Origin: Campylobacteraceae bacterium
GTDB lineage: Bacteria > Campylobacterota > Campylobacteria > Campylobacterales > Sulfurovaceae
Direction: 5' to 3'
Length of the DNA: 8,102 nucleotides
NCBI GenBank assembly: GCA_027023145.1
Contig: JALVWV010000259.1
Coordinates: forward strand, 1 to 8,102
Below, in pieces: positions 5,093 to 8,102 of this stretch. The notes under the pieces are model-generated. The model was not told where the DNA came from. It worked only from the letters and a program-made list of their open reading frames with translations, and did no database searches. Position numbers and translations under genes: made by a program. Numbering within the stretch: position 1 is the stretch's first letter; every line of letters begins with the position of its first letter.

Positions 5093-5431
5093 CTAATTCT
5101 TCATTTCTCCCCGCTTCAGTTCTCTACGGAACTCCTCAAGCGAATAGCGCTGTCGATACGCCGGGGTCATGATGTGGATGATGATGTCACCCAGATCCGC
5201 CACGACCCAGTCGTCGGTCTCGTCGGTATGGAGGAACGCTTCGCCTTTGGGCTTGAGATCGTTTTTGAGGTGATCAAGGAGGGCGGTGGTGTGCTTGCCC
5301 CCCAGCGAGTTGGCCAGGACGACGGCTTTGGCGATGTAGTCGGTATCGGCGAGGTCAAACACTTCGATCTCTTCGGCTTTTTTGGTGTCAAGCAGGGTGA
5401 CAATGGTGTCTATACGTTGTTGGAGGGTCAT
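5093..5431 (-). CDS. rsfS: Ribosomal silencing factor RsfS (Iojap/YbeB family)
   Basis: Predicted protein of 112 residues, normal for RsfS. The hallmark segments are present: an N-terminal helix followed by KAEEIEVFDLADTDYIAKAVVLAN (18-41), then GEAFLHTDETDDWVVADLGDIIIHIMTP (63-90) with the conserved W-x-x-x-D-x-G-D-x-x-x-H core, and a final YRQRYSLEEFRRE helix. RsfS binds uL14 on the large ribosomal subunit and blocks joining with the small subunit when nutrients are short. Its ATG overlaps the nadD stop by 4 bp (ATGA), with AAGGA just upstream, so the two are translated together. The nadD-rsfS pairing is widespread in bacteria. A REPIN-like repeat follows the stop almost immediately. Confidence 0.95.
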   Translation of the reverse strand: MTLQQRIDTIVTLLDTKKAEEIEVFDLADTDYIAKAVVLANSLGGKHTTALLDHLKNDLKPKGEAFLHTDETDDWVVADLGDIIIHIMTPAYRQRYSLEEFRRELKRGEMKN

Positions 5432-6000
5432 TGGGTTCCTTTGGTAAGTAATGTTTGGACATCATTTGCGATGCGGGGATCGACATCGTCGAGGGCATTG
5501 TTTGCCCGTATGTGGCTGGAGCTGACAGGGATATCGAGGGGGATGCGTTGATACGCTCGCAACAACTCGTACCCGCTTGCCTCTTCTCCCCGATCAAACA
5601 CAAGCCAGGTGTATTGGCGATTGAGTTGATCAAATGCATGCCAGTCTCCGATCCGTTCGAGGTTGTCAGCCCCAATGGCAATATATCGGATATCAAAGTG
5701 GGGTTTGAGACGATTAAGTGTGTCAATCGTGTAGATACTCTTACCCGCATTGATCTCCCCGGCGTCAATCCACACAGTGGGTGCATCAAAAATCTGATGC
5801 ACCCACTCCAGCCTCTGTTCAGCCGAAGCAAGCGTGGTGTGTTTGAACGGGTTGAGATACGCTGGCGTGACCACCACCTGTTCGACGCCGGGCCATGTTG
5901 TCAGTCGGTGGACAATCTCTTGATGCCCACGGTGAGGCGGGTCAAATGTTCCACCATACCATACGGTGACCGGGGCAGAAATCGGGTGTGTGTTAATCAA
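5428..6000 (-). CDS. nadD: Nicotinate-nucleotide adenylyltransferase NadD
   Basis: Predicted protein of 190 residues that converts nicotinate mononucleotide and ATP into deamido-NAD, a late step of NAD synthesis. The nucleotidyltransferase signature GGTFDPPHRGH lies at 16-26, with the HxGH-type motif at 23-26. A substrate-binding region follows around 45-56. YIAIGADNLERIGDWH (106-121) is typical of NadD, and the C-terminal VSSSHIRA (159-166) matches the ISSTxIR ATP-binding motif. The start is taken as TTG at 6000 because GAGG lies seven bases upstream and no in-frame ATG precedes the catalytic motif. It overlaps rsfS by 4 bp and diverges from pgk across 64 bp. In Campylobacter the corresponding position next to nadD is occupied by gapA. 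Confidence 0.95.
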   Translation of the reverse strand: MINTHPISAPVTVWYGGTFDPPHRGHQEIVHRLTTWPGVEQVVVTPAYLNPFKHTTLASAEQRLEWVHQIFDAPTVWIDAGEINAGKSIYTIDTLNRLKPHFDIRYIAIGADNLERIGDWHAFDQLNRQYTWLVFDRGEEASGYELLRAYQRIPLDIPVSSSHIRANNALDDVDPRIANDVQTLLTKGTQ

Positions 6001-6029
6001 GCAATAACCTCAAATGATGTAAAATATTT

Positions 6030-6042
6030 TGATATATTACCA
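6030..6042. promoter_or_regulatory. Overlapping divergent extended -10 elements for pgk and nadD
   Basis: On the plus strand TGATATATT (6030-6038) reads as an extended -10 for pgk. On the minus strand TGGTAATAT (6042-6034) reads as an extended -10 for nadD. They share five bases. Both leaders would be short, roughly 20-27 nt. No -35 box is obvious for either, which fits Campylobacterota promoters. This assignment is by eye only. Confidence 0.4.
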
Positions 6043-6064
6043 TAATAAAACAAGGGATTGGATT

Positions 6065-7288
6065 TTGAAAACACTCCGCGACATTGACATTGACAACAAA
6101 ACGGTCTTTATCCGCTGCGACTTTAACGTCCCCAAGGATGAATTTGGTAACATCACCGATGACCGGCGCATCCGTGCAGCGCTTCAGACGATCCGCTACT
6201 GCATCGATCACGGTGCCAAAGTGATCCTGGGATCACATTACGAGCGACCTGAAGCCGGAGTATTTGATCCGAAGTTTTCGCTTTACGATGTTTACAGACG
6301 TCTCGATGTACTGCTCAAGATCAAGAACCGTCTCCATTTTGATGATTCAAAAAGCGGTGATGTGGTCAGCGAAGCCGTACAGGATATGGCGGGAAACATG
6401 GAGCCCGGTGATGTTCTCCTTTTGGAGAACCTTCGCTTTGATGCGGGGGAGACGACCAACGATCCGGCTTTTGCCAAAAAAATTGCCGACTTGGTCGATG
6501 TCTACATCAACGATGCCTTCGGAGCCTGTCACCGTAAGCACGCTTCAATCCATGCCATTACGGAGTATTTTGACTGCGATCATCGAGCGGCCGGTTTCCT
6601 GCTGGCCAAAGAGGTGAACTTCTTTAGTCGCGTGTTGAACAATCCTACCCGACCGTTCGTCGCCGTGGTCGGCGGGAGTAAAGTCTCCGGGAAGTTGGAG
6701 GCGTTGACACGCCTGATCGACAAAGTGGACAAAGTGATCATCGGTGGGGGGATGGCCTTTACGTTCCTCAAGGCGCAGGGGCATGAGATTGGCAATTCAC
6801 TTGTCGAAGAGGACTTGATCGAAGAGGCCAAACGGATCATGGCCAAGGCACATGAGCATGGTGTCAAATTTTATTTGCCAGTCGATGTGGTTGTCGCACC
6901 GGAATTTGATGAAAATGCGACGACCAAGTTTCTCCCCACACAAGAGATACCAAAAGGATGGATGGGACTGGACATCGGCCCGGCTTCGACCCGCCTCTTC
7001 CGCGAAGCACTCAACGACGCCCAGACGATCATCTGGAATGGCCCGATGGGGGTATACGAGATGGATAAATTTGCCAAAGGTTCCATCAAAATGTCCCACT
7101 ACATCGCCGAAACCCATGCGACGACTGTCGTGGGCGGTGGTGATACGGCCGATGTGGCACAGCGGGCGGACGATGTAGATGAGATGACCTTTGTCAGTAC
7201 CGGAGGGGGTGCGAGTCTGAAACTTATCGAAGGGGAGACGCTACCGGGGATCGAAGCCTTGGTTTGTCCCGGTGAGGAGACAGTATGA
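6065..7288 (+). CDS. pgk: Phosphoglycerate kinase
   Basis: Predicted protein of 407 residues that interconverts 1,3-bisphosphoglycerate plus ADP and 3-phosphoglycerate plus ATP. The start is TTG at 6065, with AAGGGA seven bases upstream, giving the usual PGK N-terminus; an earlier TTG at 6029 would overlap the promoter. Substrate residues are intact: RCDFN (17-21), DDRRIR (32-37), H58 and R61, ENLRF (121-125) and HRKH (156-159). Nucleotide-binding parts are also present: GGSKVSGK (203-210), GGGMAFTFLKA (227-237), WNGPMGVYE (324-332) and GGGDT (357-361). The phosphoglycerate loop reads SHYERPE rather than the common SHLGRP, and the following stretch (64-105) is divergent. tpiA follows with a 4-bp ATGA overlap. 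The gapA gene usually found upstream in Campylobacterota is absent. Confidence 0.97.
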   Translation: MKTLRDIDIDNKTVFIRCDFNVPKDEFGNITDDRRIRAALQTIRYCIDHGAKVILGSHYERPEAGVFDPKFSLYDVYRRLDVLLKIKNRLHFDDSKSGDVVSEAVQDMAGNMEPGDVLLLENLRFDAGETTNDPAFAKKIADLVDVYINDAFGACHRKHASIHAITEYFDCDHRAAGFLLAKEVNFFSRVLNNPTRPFVAVVGGSKVSGKLEALTRLIDKVDKVIIGGGMAFTFLKAQGHEIGNSLVEEDLIEEAKRIMAKAHEHGVKFYLPVDVVVAPEFDENATTKFLPTQEIPKGWMGLDIGPASTRLFREALNDAQTIIWNGPMGVYEMDKFAKGSIKMSHYIAETHATTVVGGGDTADVAQRADDVDEMTFVSTGGGASLKLIEGETLPGIEALVCPGEETV

Positions 7289-7977
7289 TATTTGCCGCCA
7301 ACTTCAAAATGAACCATACCCGGGTCTCGACCTGGAATTACGTCCATGACCTGCGCGATCGGATCGTCGAAGCAGGGGTGGAGCACGACGTGTATGTCTT
7401 CCCTCCCGCTTCAGCATTGATGGGTGCCCATCGACCCGTTATTATCGGTGCGCAAAATGCCTATCCGGCGATGCAGGGGGCATACACCGGTGAGATCGGG
7501 ATGGAGCAGCTTGATGAGTTTGGGATCCATACCCTTTTGATCGGGCACAGTGAACGGCGGATGCTTCTGGGAGAGTCTCAGGAGAAAATCGCTGAGAAAT
7601 ATACCTTTTTCAAAGAGCGCAACTATGAGATCATCTATTGTATCGGTGAGCCGATCGAAGTACGGGAGCAGGGGGATGCTGCCGTTGAAGCCTATTTACT
7701 GGAAGAGCTCGAGGGGATCGATATCCATTACGGCCGCTTGATCGTGGCGTATGAACCGATCTGGGCGATCGGTACTGGACTGACGGCGACTCCCGAAGCC
7801 ATCTCCTCGACCCATGCCATGCTGCGCCGTCATATCGAGGCCCCGATTCTTTATGGCGGGAGTGTCAAACCTGCCAATATTGAGGAGATTGCTGCGGTTG
7901 AGAATGTCGATGGTGTGCTGGTGGGAGGCGCTTCGTTGGAGGTTGATTCGTTTTTTGAGATGATGAGTAAGGTGTAG
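7285..7977 (+). CDS. tpiA: Triosephosphate isomerase
   Basis: Predicted protein of 230 residues that interconverts dihydroxyacetone phosphate and glyceraldehyde 3-phosphate. This is about 20 residues shorter than typical bacterial enzymes, as is common in Campylobacterota. Active-site residues are all present: N6 and K8 in AANFKMN, H88 in LLIGHSERR, E157 in VAYEPIWAIGTG, the flexible loop AIGTGLTA (161-168), and the phosphate-binding YGGSVKPANI and LVGGASL. The start overlaps the pgk stop (ATGA), with GAGGAGA upstream, so the two genes form one operon. The stop codon TAG (7975-7977) belongs to the GTAG of a REP palindrome that begins at the next base. The fabI gene that often follows in this group is not visible before the window ends. 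Confidence 0.97.
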   Translation: MIFAANFKMNHTRVSTWNYVHDLRDRIVEAGVEHDVYVFPPASALMGAHRPVIIGAQNAYPAMQGAYTGEIGMEQLDEFGIHTLLIGHSERRMLLGESQEKIAEKYTFFKERNYEIIYCIGEPIEVREQGDAAVEAYLLEELEGIDIHYGRLIVAYEPIWAIGTGLTATPEAISSTHAMLRRHIEAPILYGGSVKPANIEEIAAVENVDGVLVGGASLEVDSFFEMMSKV

Positions 7978-7995
7978 GGTGCGCAATTGCGCACC
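7974..7995 (+). repeat. GTAG-type REP palindrome at the end of tpiA
   Basis: GTAG (7974-7977) is followed by the perfect 18-bp palindrome GGTGCGCAATTGCGCACC (7978-7995), identical to the right half of the pair at 5062-5079. It overlaps the tpiA stop codon. No T run follows, so it is not a classical terminator, though it could protect the mRNA 3' end. Confidence 0.85.
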
Positions 7996-8016
7996 GTGTA
8001 ATAGAGTGAAAATATG

Positions 8017-8064
8017 GGGCTGGGACTTCAGTCCCACTAAACGCGACTGAAGTCGCGTCTCCAA
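8017..8064. repeat. Double-hairpin repeat element, copy 2 (inverted relative to copy 1)
   Basis: TGGGAC-TTCA-GTCCCA (8021-8036) and ACGCGAC-TGAA-GTCGCGT (8041-8058) are followed by CTCCAAAC. Read on the complement it aligns end to end with 3316-3368: a GTTTGGAG-like start, a variable hairpin, a 5-6 bp spacer, then an identical GGGACTGAAGTCCC hairpin. The variable hairpin differs between copies in both arms so that pairing is kept. Confidence 0.8.
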
Positions 8065-8102
8065 ACATAATCTGAGGGGAGAGTGTGCGATATTCGTTGC
8101 AT

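Noticed and set aside
5455..6045. 196-residue plus-strand open frame opposite nadD
   Set aside because: NadD motifs are clear on the minus strand, and the plus frame has no recognisable domain.
6029..6064. Earlier TTG start for pgk at 6029
   Set aside because: The added 12 residues do not resemble PGK, and the codon overlaps the -10 element. The TTG at 6065 has AAGGGA at the right distance.
8065..8102. Start of a fabI-like gene downstream of tpiA
   Set aside because: The last 38 bases contain no start codon with a coherent frame and nothing resembling an enoyl-ACP reductase N-terminus.

Overview
The window most likely comes from a Campylobacterota (epsilonproteobacterial) chromosome of the free-living Sulfurovum/Sulfurimonas/Nitratifractor type. 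The main reason is the block nadD-rsfS facing away from pgk-tpiA. In Campylobacter jejuni the same neighbourhood is tpiA-pgk-gapA diverging from nadD and its Iojap/RsfS gene. Here gapA is missing and nadD lies only 64 bp from pgk. This assignment rests on gene order and protein character, not on a database search.

Layout. Positions 1-1660 are an accessory mosaic: an AT-rich gene for a small gluzincin-type (HExxH...E) peptidase, a minus-strand MntA/HepT (MNT/HEPN) toxin-antitoxin pair, and then a 69-bp orphan copy of the peptidase gene's own 3' end. Positions 1737-2107 hold a broken C39-type peptidase gene: the signal-peptide start is present, the catalytic-Cys part is gone and the reading frame is shifted. 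Positions 2134-3284 (minus) are a two-gene operon, an FMN-binding PNPOx-like protein and a GNAT acetyltransferase with ATGA overlap. It faces a MocR/PdxR-type regulator (3451-4833, plus) across a compact divergent promoter. Positions 4834-5092 are a repeat-rich spacer with two heptamer arrays, a probable terminator and an inverted pair of GTAG-type REP palindromes. Positions 5093-6000 (minus) are nadD-rsfS, 6065-7977 (plus) are pgk-tpiA, and the window ends in two further repeat elements.

How the genes work together. MntA is expected to neutralise HepT by AMPylation. The MocR protein probably controls the adjacent flavoprotein/acetyltransferase operon in response to a PLP-linked or amino-compound signal. 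NadD (NAD synthesis) and RsfS (ribosome silencing) form a translationally coupled pair, and Pgk and TpiA another, serving triose-phosphate metabolism. Two repeat families, GTAG-REP palindromes and a double-hairpin element, each recur in spacers. No complete transposase, CRISPR array, rRNA or tRNA gene was seen. The most notable features are the mosaic peptidase/TA locus, the loss of gapA from a conserved locus, and repeats that supply the stop codons of two genes.
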